Below, one piece after another: positions 45,711 to 54,203 of a stretch of DNA of 64,000 nt (its first letter is position 1; each line of letters opens with the position of its first letter). Location: the NCBI RefSeq assembly GCF_002218195.1, contig NZ_CP022336.1:1426001-1490000 (forward strand). The letters run 5' to 3'. The position numbers and the translations under genes were made by a program. Under the pieces are notes generated by a model. That model was given only the letters and a program-made list of their open reading frames with translations. It made no database searches and was not told where the DNA came from. Origin of the DNA: Sphingorhabdus sp. SMR4y. GTDB taxonomy: Bacteria; Pseudomonadota; Alphaproteobacteria; Sphingomonadales; Sphingomonadaceae.

Positions 45711-46133
45711 TTAGGCGTCTTCGTATTCATCCTGTGCGCTCTGGTCCGGACCGCTGTCCTGACCCTTCGCGTCCACATCACGGTCAACCAGCTCGATCAC
45801 GGCCATTGCAGCAGCGTCCGAAGCGCGGAAACCGGCGCGAACGATCCGGGTGTAACCGCCGCTGCGATCGGCGTAACGATCAGCAAGCACATCAAAAAGC
45901 TTCTTTTCCTGCGTTTCGTCCATCAGACGCGCATGCGCAAGACGACGGTTGGACAGGCCACCGCGTTTGCCGAGCGTGATCAGTTTTTCAACATAGGGAC
46001 GCAATTCTTTGGCCTTTGGCAGAGTCGTCATGATCTGCTCATGCTTGATCAGTGCAGCCGCAAGGTTCTTCAGCAGAGCCTGACGGTGAGCACCGGTCCG
46101 CTGCATACGGCGGCCCTTCATTCTATGACGCAT
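45711..46133 (-). CDS. rplQ: 50S ribosomal protein L17
   Basis: 140 residues. The conserved start [20 protein letters not shown] and the [14 protein letters not shown] segment are diagnostic of L17, which binds 23S rRNA near the exit tunnel. The C-terminal tail is acidic and slightly extended ([20 protein letters not shown]). Last gene of the alpha operon, separated from rpoA by 180 bp that carry a REP-like element, an unusually wide gap for this pair. Confidence 0.97.
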   Translation of the reverse strand: MRHRMKGRRMQRTGAHRQALLKNLAAALIKHEQIMTTLPKAKELRPYVEKLITLGKRGGLSNRRLAHARLMDETQEKKLFDVLADRYADRSGGYTRIVRAGFRASDAAAMAVIELVDRDVDAKGQDSGPDQSAQDEYEDA

Positions 46134-46220
46134 GGTTATTTCCTTCGTTCGTTAAGGGGCCGTATGAGGTACCCCGCAGCAGGTTGACTTATGGAGCAAC
46201 CCATCACCCATTTCCGATAG

Positions 46221-46298
46221 TCCTGAGCCTGTCGAACCGGAGGTCAGCGAAGCTAACGACGCTTTTCGTCCGATAGGCGTGGTTCGACACGCTCACCA
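46221..46298. repeat. REP-like palindrome between rpoA and rplQ
   Basis: TCCTGAGCCTGTCGAACC (46221-46238) and GGTTCGACACGCTCACCA (46281-46298) form an imperfect long inverted repeat around a 42-bp interior. It is related to the modules at 25567-25808. It lies in the transcribed gap of the alpha operon. Confidence 0.75.
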
Positions 46299-46313
46299 CT
46301 AACGATAATTCAT

Positions 46314-47372
46314 TTACCCGAGCAGTTCCTGTTCGAGCTTCTTGGCCATTTCCTCGATATTTTCAGGCGGCCATCCGGGGATGTCCATGCCGAGACGCAG
46401 ACCCATGCTGGACAGCACTTCCTTGATTTCGTTCAAGGATTTGCGGCCAAAGTTCGGGGTGCGCAGCATTTCCGCTTCGGTCTTCTGCACGAGATCGCCA
46501 ATATAGATGATATTGTCGTTCTTGAGGCAGTTGGCGGAACGAACGCTGAGCTCCAGCTCGTCGACCTTCTTGAGAAGATAGCGGTTGAGCTGGTTGGCGT
46601 CGCTTTCTGCCTGGCTCTGCTGGGCGGCCATGCCGATCGGCGAGGACACCTGCTCCAGAGCTTCTTCGAAATGCACGAAAAGCTGCAGCTGGTCCTGCAG
46701 AATGCGGGCAGCGTAGGCGATCGCATCTTCAGGGGTAACCGTGCCATCGGTTTCGATGGTGAGGTTCAGCTTGTCAAAGTCCAGCTCCTGGCCAACACGG
46801 GCATTATCGACCTTGTAGGACACCTGACGGATCGGCGAGTAGAGCGAATCAATCGGGATCAGGCCAATGGGCGCATCGGCTGGACGATTGGCGACAGCTG
46901 GAACATAGCCCTTGCCGACATTGACGGTCAGCTCCATGTTCAGCGACGCGCCTTCGTCGAGATGACAGATCACCATTTCGGGGTTCATGATTTCAATGTC
47001 GCCGGACACAGCGATGTCGCCTGCCTTGACTTCAGCAGGACCGGTAGCGGAAAGCTGCAGTCGTTTTGCATCTTCGCTTTCCATTTTCAGCGCGATCTGC
47101 TTGACGTTGAGAACGATGTCGGTCACATCTTCACGCACACCCGGCAGCGAGGAAAACTCGTGCAGGGCGTTTTCGATCTTGATCGAGGTAACTGCCGCAC
47201 CCTGAAGCGAGGACAGAAGGACGCGACGCAGCGCGTTGCCCATGGTCAGGCCAAAACCGCGTTCCAGAGGTTCAGCGATAAACGTCGCCTTGCGCTTCGG
47301 GTCTCCGCCGGGTTTGATGTCGAGGACGTTGGGCTTCTTCAGTTCTTGCCAGTTCTTCATATTGACAGTCAT
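46314..47372 (-). CDS. rpoA: DNA-directed RNA polymerase subunit alpha
   Basis: 352 residues. The N-terminal assembly domain has [20 protein letters not shown] and [22 protein letters not shown]; the C-terminal domain binding UP elements and activators has [17 protein letters not shown] and [16 protein letters not shown]. Normal length for alphaproteobacteria. It follows rpsK by 104 bp on the same strand. Confidence 0.98.
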   Translation of the reverse strand: MTVNMKNWQELKKPNVLDIKPGGDPKRKATFIAEPLERGFGLTMGNALRRVLLSSLQGAAVTSIKIENALHEFSSLPGVREDVTDIVLNVKQIALKMESEDAKRLQLSATGPAEVKAGDIAVSGDIEIMNPEMVICHLDEGASLNMELTVNVGKGYVPAVANRPADAPIGLIPIDSLYSPIRQVSYKVDNARVGQELDFDKLNLTIETDGTVTPEDAIAYAARILQDQLQLFVHFEEALEQVSSPIGMAAQQSQAESDANQLNRYLLKKVDELELSVRSANCLKNDNIIYIGDLVQKTEAEMLRTPNFGRKSLNEIKEVLSSMGLRLGMDIPGWPPENIEEMAKKLEQELLG

Positions 47373-47476
47373 GGACTTCCCCTAGTGGTTCAAAGAGCGA
47401 GTGTGGACGTCATTACCGCTCTGAATTTAAAAAAGTGGGACCGGCCCACCGGCCTGCCCCAGAAACGCAAGCGGTT

Positions 47477-47866
47477 TTAGACGCGGCGCCGTTTCGATGG
47501 GCGAACACCATTATGCGGGATCGGCGTAACGTCACGGATCGAGGTGATCGTGAAGCCAACAGCCTGAAGAGCGCGAAGAGCAGATTCACGGCCGGAGCCA
47601 GGACCTTTCACTTCGACTTCCAGAGTCCGCACACCGTGATCGGCGGCCTTCTTGCCAGCGTCTTCCGCTGCAACCTGAGCGGCATAGGGTGTCGACTTGC
47701 GAGAGCCCTTGAAGCCCATCATGCCTGCCGAGGACCAGCTTATAGCATTGCCCTGGGCATCGGTGATGGTGACCATCGTGTTGTTGAAAGTGGCGTTGAC
47801 GTGCGCTACGCCTGCCGAAATATTTTTGCGCGCACTTTTCTTTAAGCGCTGCGGTTCGCGTGCCAT
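47477..47866 (-). CDS. rpsK: 30S ribosomal protein S11
   Basis: 129 residues, universal uS11. [18 protein letters not shown] and the tail [10 protein letters not shown] are diagnostic. It sits on the platform of the small subunit near the mRNA exit. Follows rpsM by 50 bp. Confidence 0.98.
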   Translation of the reverse strand: MAREPQRLKKSARKNISAGVAHVNATFNNTMVTITDAQGNAISWSSAGMMGFKGSRKSTPYAAQVAAEDAGKKAADHGVRTLEVEVKGPGSGRESALRALQAVGFTITSIRDVTPIPHNGVRPSKRRRV

Positions 47867-47916
47867 GTGATCAATTCCTACCTAATATCTTGAAGATACT
47901 TGCCAGAAGACAAGTC

Positions 47917-48285
47917 TTATTTCTTTTTGCCAGCAATCGCCTTGGGCTTGCCTTTACGGGTGCGCGCATTGGTATGCGTACGCTGACCGCGAACAGGAAG
48001 ACCTTTACGGTGACGCAGGCCGCGATAGCAGGCCAGATCCATCAAACGCTTGATGTTCATTGCAACTTCACGACGCAGATCGCCTTCAACCGTATGCTCG
48101 GCGTCGATCGTTTCGCGAATGTGCAAAATTTCCTGATCGGTGAGGTCCTGAACCCGGCGGGTCGGATCAATCTTCAATTTTTCAACAATTTCAGCCGCAG
48201 CCGTGCGTCCGATACCGTGAATGTAGGTAAGCGCAATGATTACGCGCTTGTTAGTGGGGATATTTACCCCAGCAATACGTGCCAA
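47917..48285 (-). CDS. rpsM: 30S ribosomal protein S13
   Basis: 122 residues, universal uS13. It starts [20 protein letters not shown] and ends with the [19 protein letters not shown] tail that contacts tRNA and the central bridge. First gene of the alpha operon here. Unlike in E. coli, secY-adk do not directly precede it: five other genes and about 5 kb lie between, so this operon must have its own promoter in the 392-bp gap towards the divergent aspartoacylase-like gene. Confidence 0.98.
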   Translation of the reverse strand: MARIAGVNIPTNKRVIIALTYIHGIGRTAAAEIVEKLKIDPTRRVQDLTDQEILHIRETIDAEHTVEGDLRREVAMNIKRLMDLACYRGLRHRKGLPVRGQRTHTNARTRKGKPKAIAGKKK

Positions 48286-48677
48286 TATATTTCTCCATGC
48301 TCCACAGGGACCGATTCGCCGGGACCTATCTCATAGCCAAGTCGTTAAAAACACACCCAAAACGCACAAAACCAGCGGACGCACGAAGGGCGCTGCCGGT
48401 TGTGTTGGATTTCGAATACAGTCCAAATAGGGAGAGTCGCTGTCGCTGTCAACAATGGAATGGTCGGAAAACCAGCTGGTTCCTGCCTGCCTGAAGCGAT
48501 GACCCGTCTAGCCCAAAATACGTCCGGGGCAAATATACGATAGCCGCTTTCAGATATACCGATGGATATATCCGCCAGCTGGTGCGCATGCCCTTCCGAA
48601 CCACCGAAACAACCGTTCCTGCTTCGCTTTCTCATCCGAATGGACTAGCATTCCAGCTGCGTAATCGGGGACATCAA
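48286..48677. promoter_or_regulatory. Divergent promoter region of rpsM and aspartoacylase-like gene
   Basis: 392 bp separates the rpsM ATG from the chosen start of the plus-strand gene. It must hold the alpha-operon promoter created by the separation of rpsM from adk. An imperfect inverted repeat GATATACC…GGATATATC lies at about 48553-48571. No clear -35/-10 pair was identified. Confidence 0.4.
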
Positions 48678-49730
48678 TTGACCAACAGAAACAAGCATGA
48701 CCTGTTCGAAATCGGCGGACAGACAGTCGCACCGGGCGAGACCAGCGACATTGCCATTCCGATCAGCGATCTCCCCGCCGGGATGCAAGCCAATATGGAA
48801 ATACGTATATTGCACGGCAAGCGCGCAGGCCCGACGATTTTCGTCAGCGCTGCAATCCACGGCGATGAAATCATCGGTACCGAAGTGATCCGCCGCGTGA
48901 TGAAAAAGCTCAACCCCGCACGAATGGCGGGAACGGTAATTTTCGTACCGGTGGTCAATATGTTCGGATTCATCAACCACAGCCGCTATCTGCCTGACCG
49001 CCGCGATCTCAACCGCTCGTTTCCGGGCACTGAAAAAGGCTCGCTCGCATCACAGCTTGCAAATGTCTTCTCGACCGAAATCATTGATCGCTGCTCGCTG
49101 GGTATCGATATTCACAGCGCCGCCCAGCACCGCTATAATCTCCCGCAGATCCGCATTGCTTCTGGCAATCGGGATCTCAAGGAGCTGGCACTGGAATTCG
49201 GACCGCCAGTGGTCATTGAGGCAGACCTGCGCCCCGGCTCGCTGCGCGCGATAGCGCGGGACGCTGGCGTCGACATGCTGCTCATGGAGGCTGGCGAAGC
49301 CCTGCGCTTTGACGAATTTTCCGTGCTGACCGGCGTCAACGGCATCTTGCGCGTGCTGAAAAAACTCGAAATGATTGATACCAAGCGGCTCGGCAAGCGC
49401 GGGGCACCGCCGGCCCAGGCGACCCGCACGGTGTGGCTGCGCTCGACACGGGGCGGCATCTGTCGCATGATCTCTCCGTCCGGCAGCAAGGTCCACAAGG
49501 GCGACATGGTCGCCTGCATCAGCGATATCTTCGGCGATGGCGAGGAAGAGATTCTGTCCCCGGTCGATGGTATCGTCATCGGCCACAGCAACCTGCCGGT
49601 GGTCAACCAGGGCGACGCATTGCTCCACATCGCCGAAGTCAGGATATTCGACACAGTGGAAGAGCGGCTCGGGCAGATCGAGGATGCGATCACCAGCAAC
49701 CAGTTGCTCGACGAGGATGAGGTAATTTAA
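48678..49730 (+). CDS. Succinylglutamate desuccinylase/aspartoacylase family protein
   Basis: About 350 residues, M14-like zinc hydrolase fold. Zinc ligands H61 and E64 lie in AAIHGDEIIG and H146 in GIDIHSAAQ; RRDLNRSFPG (about 108-117) is the substrate-carboxylate motif. A C-terminal beta domain (about 265-330) has lipoyl-like turns. Relatives cleave an N-acyl or amide bond next to an acidic amino acid. Members of this subfamily often lie beside rimK and the retropepsin-like gene, as here. The frame is open from a GTG at 48582, but those 32 residues lack family features; TTG 48678 follows GGGGA and is preferred. A role in removing glutamates added by RimK is an attractive inference. Confidence 0.8.
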   Translation: MTNRNKHDLFEIGGQTVAPGETSDIAIPISDLPAGMQANMEIRILHGKRAGPTIFVSAAIHGDEIIGTEVIRRVMKKLNPARMAGTVIFVPVVNMFGFINHSRYLPDRRDLNRSFPGTEKGSLASQLANVFSTEIIDRCSLGIDIHSAAQHRYNLPQIRIASGNRDLKELALEFGPPVVIEADLRPGSLRAIARDAGVDMLLMEAGEALRFDEFSVLTGVNGILRVLKKLEMIDTKRLGKRGAPPAQATRTVWLRSTRGGICRMISPSGSKVHKGDMVACISDIFGDGEEEILSPVDGIVIGHSNLPVVNQGDALLHIAEVRIFDTVEERLGQIEDAITSNQLLDEDEVI

Positions 49731-49838
49731 ATAGCCTGCGATTCCACCCACCACCGATCGCGCCGAACCGGGCCGTCCAATATTCGCAAGGCATCTCCGC
49801 ACCCAAGATCAATGCCATCAATCAGCACATGTATTGAG

Positions 49839-49861
49839 CGCGCCTGTCTTATCAAGGCGCG
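49839..49861. terminator. Weak hairpin between convergent genes
   Basis: CGCGCCT (49839-49845) pairs with AGGCGCG (49855-49861) around a 9-nt loop. It lies midway between the aspartoacylase-like gene and rimK, which converge. There is no T-run, so termination is uncertain. Confidence 0.35.
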
Positions 49862-49937
49862 TGACTGTGGTTAAGGATGCCCTCTCAGCCTGTTGCCCCG
49901 GTGGGCACGGCAACCCCCGATCGGTCCAAGGTATATC

Positions 49938-50843
49938 TCACCCCTTGCCGCGCGTCTTGGTCTTCCCGGGCTTGGCATTTTTCTCGATAAATTCGATGAT
50001 CAGGCCCGCAACATCCTTGCCGGTGGCTTTTTCGATACCCTCGAGGCCGGGCGAACTGTTCACTTCCATGATCACCGGGCCGTGATTGGAGCGCAACATG
50101 TCGACGCCGCAGACATTCAGCCCCATATGCTTGGCCGCGCGCACCGCGGTCGAACGCTCCTCGGGCGTGATCTTCACGATCTGGGCGCTGCCGCCGCGAT
50201 GCAGGTTGGAGCGGAAATCGTCCGGAGCACCGGTCCGCTTCATGGCAGCGACCACCTTGCCGCCGACGACCAGCGCCCGGATGTCCGTGCCGCCGGCTTC
50301 CTTGATGAATTCCTGCACCAGAATGTTCACATTGGCGCCGCGAAAGGCTTCGATCACCGACTTGGCGCTCGACATTGTCTCGGCGAGAACCACACCGATG
50401 CCCTGGGTGCCCTCCAACAGCTTGATCACCACCGGCGGGCCGTTGACCGCCTTGATAATCTCTTCGGCCTGTTTCGGGTCGTTCGCATAAGCTGTCAGCG
50501 GCAGCCCTAGGCCATATTTGGACAATATCTGCATCGAGCGCAGCTTGTCGCGACTGCGGCCAATAGCCACGCTCTCGTTGAGCGGCCAGACGCCGGCCAT
50601 TTCAAACTGGCGCACCACCGCGGTGCCATAGTTGGTGATCGACGCTCCGATACGCGGAATGACCGCCTCATATCCTTCCAGCCTGTGCCCGTCATAAGTG
50701 ATCGTCGGCCGGTGGCTGGCGATATTCACCGTACAGCGGGTCGTGTTCAGGATATCCAGCGAATGCCCGCGTTCTTCTGCTGCCTGCACCAGTCTTTTGT
50801 GCGAGTAGAGGTTCGGGTTTCGCGCGAGCATGGCGAGCTTCAT
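49938..50843 (-). CDS. rimK: RimK-type ATP-grasp glutamate ligase (ribosomal protein S6 modification)
   Basis: 301 residues, ATP-grasp fold. [39 protein letters not shown] (nucleotide lysine and glycine-rich loop) and [20 protein letters not shown] (metal-binding Glu/Asn) are the family motifs. RimK adds glutamate residues to the C-terminus of ribosomal protein S6, changing ribosome properties. Its AGGA lies inside the end of the retropepsin-like gene, 3 bp from its stop, so they are coupled. It is the last gene of a likely gdhA-rimB-rimK operon. Confidence 0.93.
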   Translation of the reverse strand: MKLAMLARNPNLYSHKRLVQAAEERGHSLDILNTTRCTVNIASHRPTITYDGHRLEGYEAVIPRIGASITNYGTAVVRQFEMAGVWPLNESVAIGRSRDKLRSMQILSKYGLGLPLTAYANDPKQAEEIIKAVNGPPVVIKLLEGTQGIGVVLAETMSSAKSVIEAFRGANVNILVQEFIKEAGGTDIRALVVGGKVVAAMKRTGAPDDFRSNLHRGGSAQIVKITPEERSTAVRAAKHMGLNVCGVDMLRSNHGPVIMEVNSSPGLEGIEKATGKDVAGLIIEFIEKNAKPGKTKTRGKG

Positions 50844-50846
50844 ATC

Positions 50847-51353
50847 TTATCTTTCCTGGTGCCGGCCCAGCATCCAGCGCTTGGCGCTGTTGACGAGGAA
50901 GCCTCTTTTCAGCGCCCGGCGACCTATAAGGACCGGGAATATCATCGATTGCCTGTTGGCAAGTGTCATATGCCCGACCCACTCCAGCGGTCCGAGCTTC
51001 ATGACTGTCTCTACCACATAACGGGTTTGCATGACACCATTACTACTCTTGATCCTGCGCTGACCGTAGACAAGCGCTTCACAATGATGGTCGGCAATCC
51101 CGGGGCCCATCGGGATAGTGAAACGGACAAACGGTTGTCCGTCTTTTTCGAACGGCTTGATATGCGTGGCATGCAGCGAAGATGTTGCTGCTCCCGTATC
51201 GACCTTGGCGTGGAGATCCCTGACCCCGAGACCGGGTATGTCAATAAGCTCGCACCAGCCTATTTCGCACGGTTCTGCCAGCTTTTTGGGAAGCGGCTTT
51301 ACCGTGGGATCATTTGCTTGCGCCATCGACCAGACATTTGGCCGATGACGCAT
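50847..51353 (-). CDS. rimB: RimB-type retropepsin-like protein (ATP-dependent zinc protease family)
   Basis: 168 residues. The aspartic-protease-like motif D52-T-G in HAKVDTGAATSSLHA and the later TLANRQSMIFPVLIGRRALK are hallmarks of the family annotated as ATP-dependent zinc protease, a retropepsin fold. In Pseudomonas the rimABK genes control S6 glutamylation, with RimB proposed to trim glutamates. It lies 22 bp after gdhA and 3 bp before rimK. ATG 51353 is used; an inner ATG at 51326 has no better ribosome-binding site. No zinc motif is visible despite the family name. Confidence 0.88.
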   Translation of the reverse strand: MRHRPNVWSMAQANDPTVKPLPKKLAEPCEIGWCELIDIPGLGVRDLHAKVDTGAATSSLHATHIKPFEKDGQPFVRFTIPMGPGIADHHCEALVYGQRRIKSSNGVMQTRYVVETVMKLGPLEWVGHMTLANRQSMIFPVLIGRRALKRGFLVNSAKRWMLGRHQER

Positions 51354-51375
51354 TTTTCCGCAAGATAATTATAAG

Positions 51376-52731
51376 CTAGACAACGCCGTAAGCGAGCATC
51401 GCATCGGCGACTTTCTTGAAGCCGGCAATATTGGCGCCTTTCACATAATCGACATAACCATCGCCCTGATCGCCATATTCGACGCATTTGTTATGGATGC
51501 CTTCCATAAGATCGGTCAGCATCTCGCCAAGCCGCTCGTGGTTCCAGCTGATCCGTTCGGCATTCTGGCTCATTTCAAGACCCGACACCGCGACACCCCC
51601 AGCATTGGCTGCCTTGCCGGGACCATACATGATCTTGGCATCGTGGAAGACGTGCACACCCTCCAGCGTGGTCGGCATGTTCGCGCCTTCCGAGACCGCG
51701 ATCACGCCATTGGCAACCAGTTCCCTGGCTTCCGCTTCATTGAGTTCATTCTGCGTCGCGCACGGCAATGCGAGATCGCAGGGCACGCTCCATGGCCGCG
51801 CGCCTTCGTGATAGGACGCGCCGGTGAAATGATCGGCATATTCGCTGATCCGGCCCCGCGTGTGGGTCTTGTGATGTTTGACCCAGTCGATCTTCTCCTG
51901 GTCGATCCCGTCAGGGTCATGGATGAAGCCGCCGCTGTCCGAGAGCGTCAGGACCTTGCCACCCTGTTTGGTGATCTGCTCGGCAGCATGTGTCGCAACA
52001 TTGCCCGATCCGGAAATGACCGCCGTCTTTCCGGCAATCGCGTCGCTGCGATGCTTGAGCATGTTTTCCATGAAATAGACCGCACCATATCCGGTTGCCT
52101 CCGGACGCATCTGCGACCCGCCATATTCCATGCCCTTGCCGGTCAGCACGCCTTCCCAGCGGTTGGTGATACGCTTGTACTGGCCGAACATATAGCCGAT
52201 CTCGCGTCCGCCCACACCGATATCGCCGGCGGGAACATCCGTGTCCGGACCGATATGACGGTACAGCTCGGTCATGAACGACTGGCAGAAGCGCATGACT
52301 TCGGCGTCCGACTTGCCCTTGGGGTTAAAGTTTGCCCCGCCCTTGCCGCCACCCATGGGCAGTCCGGTGAGAGAGTTCTTGAACGTCTGTTCGAAGGCAA
52401 GAAATTTCAAAACGCTTTCGGTGACGCTGGGGTGGAAACGAATACCGCCCTTGTAGGGGCCGATCGCATTGTTGTTCTGAATTCGGTAGCCGCGCTGGAC
52501 ACGGACATTGTGATTGTCGTCCTCCCAGCAAACCCGGAATGAAACAACCCGGTCAGGCTCGGCCATCCGCCGCAAAATCTGTGCGCTGTGATAGGCTTCC
52601 TTGTCTTCGATAAAATCGAAAATATCCATTGCGACTTCCTGCACCGCCTGAACAAATTCAGGTTGCCCAGGATTGCGTTTCTTGACGCCTTCCATGAAAG
52701 TCGGAAAATCCACGTGATCGGAAACGGCCAT
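51376..52731 (-). CDS. gdhA: NADP-specific glutamate dehydrogenase
   Basis: 451 residues, the hexameric bacterial type. GPYKGGIRFHPSV, LTGLPMGGGKGGANF with catalytic lysines, PAGDIGVGGREIGYMFGQY, ATGYGAVYF and ISGSGNVATHAAEQI (nucleotide loop) are all in place. It makes glutamate from 2-oxoglutarate and ammonia. Only 22 bp separate it from the retropepsin-like gene and then rimK, so the glutamate-forming and the glutamate-attaching enzymes look co-transcribed. The upstream gap of 132 bp to the SRPBCC gene could hold the promoter. Confidence 0.96.
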   Translation of the reverse strand: MAVSDHVDFPTFMEGVKKRNPGQPEFVQAVQEVAMDIFDFIEDKEAYHSAQILRRMAEPDRVVSFRVCWEDDNHNVRVQRGYRIQNNNAIGPYKGGIRFHPSVTESVLKFLAFEQTFKNSLTGLPMGGGKGGANFNPKGKSDAEVMRFCQSFMTELYRHIGPDTDVPAGDIGVGGREIGYMFGQYKRITNRWEGVLTGKGMEYGGSQMRPEATGYGAVYFMENMLKHRSDAIAGKTAVISGSGNVATHAAEQITKQGGKVLTLSDSGGFIHDPDGIDQEKIDWVKHHKTHTRGRISEYADHFTGASYHEGARPWSVPCDLALPCATQNELNEAEARELVANGVIAVSEGANMPTTLEGVHVFHDAKIMYGPGKAANAGGVAVSGLEMSQNAERISWNHERLGEMLTDLMEGIHNKCVEYGDQGDGYVDYVKGANIAGFKKVADAMLAYGVV

Positions 52732-52863
52732 AGTCTACCCCCTCTTGAAATCAATATCGGTACGACCCGTTTCCCCGCTGACGACGCCTCGAGTCGACAA
52801 CAAGTAGGAATATACAATAGAACTATTAGACGGACTTGGTAAAGTGTTGCGATTGAGCCGAAA

Positions 52864-53481
52864 TCAGGGTGACTTTTCGGTATCGCCGGAGGCGGGATCT
52901 TCCGCCGCCTCGTTCCCTCCATCGGCCGCGTCAGCGAATATCGCTGCCAGCCTCGCCAGTTGCTCGCCAATCACGCCATCCACTGCAGGTGCGATCTGGT
53001 CGACGGGGAATTCCATATAGCCGCCGACCTTATAGGTAAAGCGGACCACGGTGCTATCGTCTTGCGGCTGCAACACCATGGTCAGTGTGCCGGTCACCGC
53101 TTCGCCCTGCAGTGGCCCCAGAGCGCCTGTAAGACGCAGCATCTTCTGGTTACGCGCATAGATCACGCGCATATGCTGCACGCTGCCTTCGGAGCTCTTG
53201 ATATTGTCATCCGAGGTCGTGCGGATCAGTTCGCAAAAACAACCGCCGGCCTGCGGAACGAGATAGAAATTCTCGGCATCGCCCGACCAGCTATGATCGG
53301 GGTTCCAATAGCGAGAGGGTGCAATCAGCGCCTTCCAGACGGCTTCATTGTCACCGGCAATCACTGTCTGGTGCTGCACGGTAAAGCCGTTGTCGGCGGT
53401 GTTGGTTACTTCGGCATTGGCGGCGGTGACGCTGCACAGCGCTGCCATTCCCGATATCGCGTGAAATGCCAGCTTCGCCAT
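52864..53481 (-). CDS. Exported SRPBCC-family protein
   Basis: 205 residues. Signal peptide (FHAISGMAALCSVTAANAEV) then a START/Bet v1-like domain: FTVQHQTVIAGDNEAVWKAL, the APSRYWNPDHSWSGDAENF segment and VVRFTYKVGGYMEFPVDQIA. SRPBCC domains bind hydrophobic small molecules or lipids. The C-terminal tail is acidic and low complexity (DAADGGNEAAEDPASGD). It starts 23 bp after adk, so it may be co-transcribed with the spc operon. Ligand unknown. Confidence 0.85.
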   Translation of the reverse strand: MAKLAFHAISGMAALCSVTAANAEVTNTADNGFTVQHQTVIAGDNEAVWKALIAPSRYWNPDHSWSGDAENFYLVPQAGGCFCELIRTTSDDNIKSSEGSVQHMRVIYARNQKMLRLTGALGPLQGEAVTGTLTMVLQPQDDSTVVRFTYKVGGYMEFPVDQIAPAVDGVIGEQLARLAAIFADAADGGNEAAEDPASGDTEKSP

Positions 53482-53504
53482 GCCCCGTCTCCCGTAAACT
53501 CAGT

Positions 53505-54152
53505 TCAAAGCGACAGCGCCGCCTCAATTGCTTCGTTGACTTCCGCCATGCTGCCCATGCCATCCACTTTGCGAACGATGCCGCGCTCTTCGTAAATCGG
53601 CAGGATAGGCGCTGTCTTCGCCCGATATTCCTGCATGCGGGTACGCACCGTATTCTCGTTATCATCTGGCCGGCGCTTGAAATCCGTACTACCGCAAACG
53701 TCGCAAACGCCTTCCTTTGCGGGCTTCTTGAAGGTGTCATGATAGCCTTCACCGCATTTTCCGCAGGTGAAGCGGCCCACGATGCGCTCGACCAAAGCAT
53801 CTTCATCGACTTCCAGTTCGATCACATGAGCAAGCGCCCGGCCTCTCTCTGCCAATATCTCGTCCAGAGACTCTGCCTGTGCCGCGGTGCGGGGATAGCC
53901 GTCAAAAATCACGCCCTGTTCCGGTCCGAGTTCATCAAGCCGGTCGCCAATAATACCGGAGACCACTTCGTCCGGAACCAGCGCCCCGGCGTCCATCAGG
54001 GCTTTTGCTTGCAGGCCTACTTCTGTGCCGGCCTTGACTGCCGCACGCAGCATATCGCCCGTCGATAGCTGCACCATGCCATGCTCATCTTCCAGACGAC
54101 TCGCTTGTGTCCCCTTCCCAGCACCTGGTGGCCCCAACAAGATGATGTCCAT
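53505..54152 (-). CDS. adk: Adenylate kinase
   Basis: 215 residues. P-loop GPPGAGKGTQ at 7-16, DGYPRTAAQAESL, and a long-type LID domain with four cysteines (CGKCGEGYH and CDVCGST), so the LID binds zinc structurally. It interconverts AMP+ATP and 2 ADP. It follows secY by 51 bp, the usual spc-operon order. Confidence 0.97.
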   Translation of the reverse strand: MDIILLGPPGAGKGTQASRLEDEHGMVQLSTGDMLRAAVKAGTEVGLQAKALMDAGALVPDEVVSGIIGDRLDELGPEQGVIFDGYPRTAAQAESLDEILAERGRALAHVIELEVDEDALVERIVGRFTCGKCGEGYHDTFKKPAKEGVCDVCGSTDFKRRPDDNENTVRTRMQEYRAKTAPILPIYEERGIVRKVDGMGSMAEVNEAIEAALSL

Positions 54153-54203
54153 GCGTCTACCCTATCGTATTATTGAATCATGTCTGGATTAGCCCGCTAA
54201 CAC

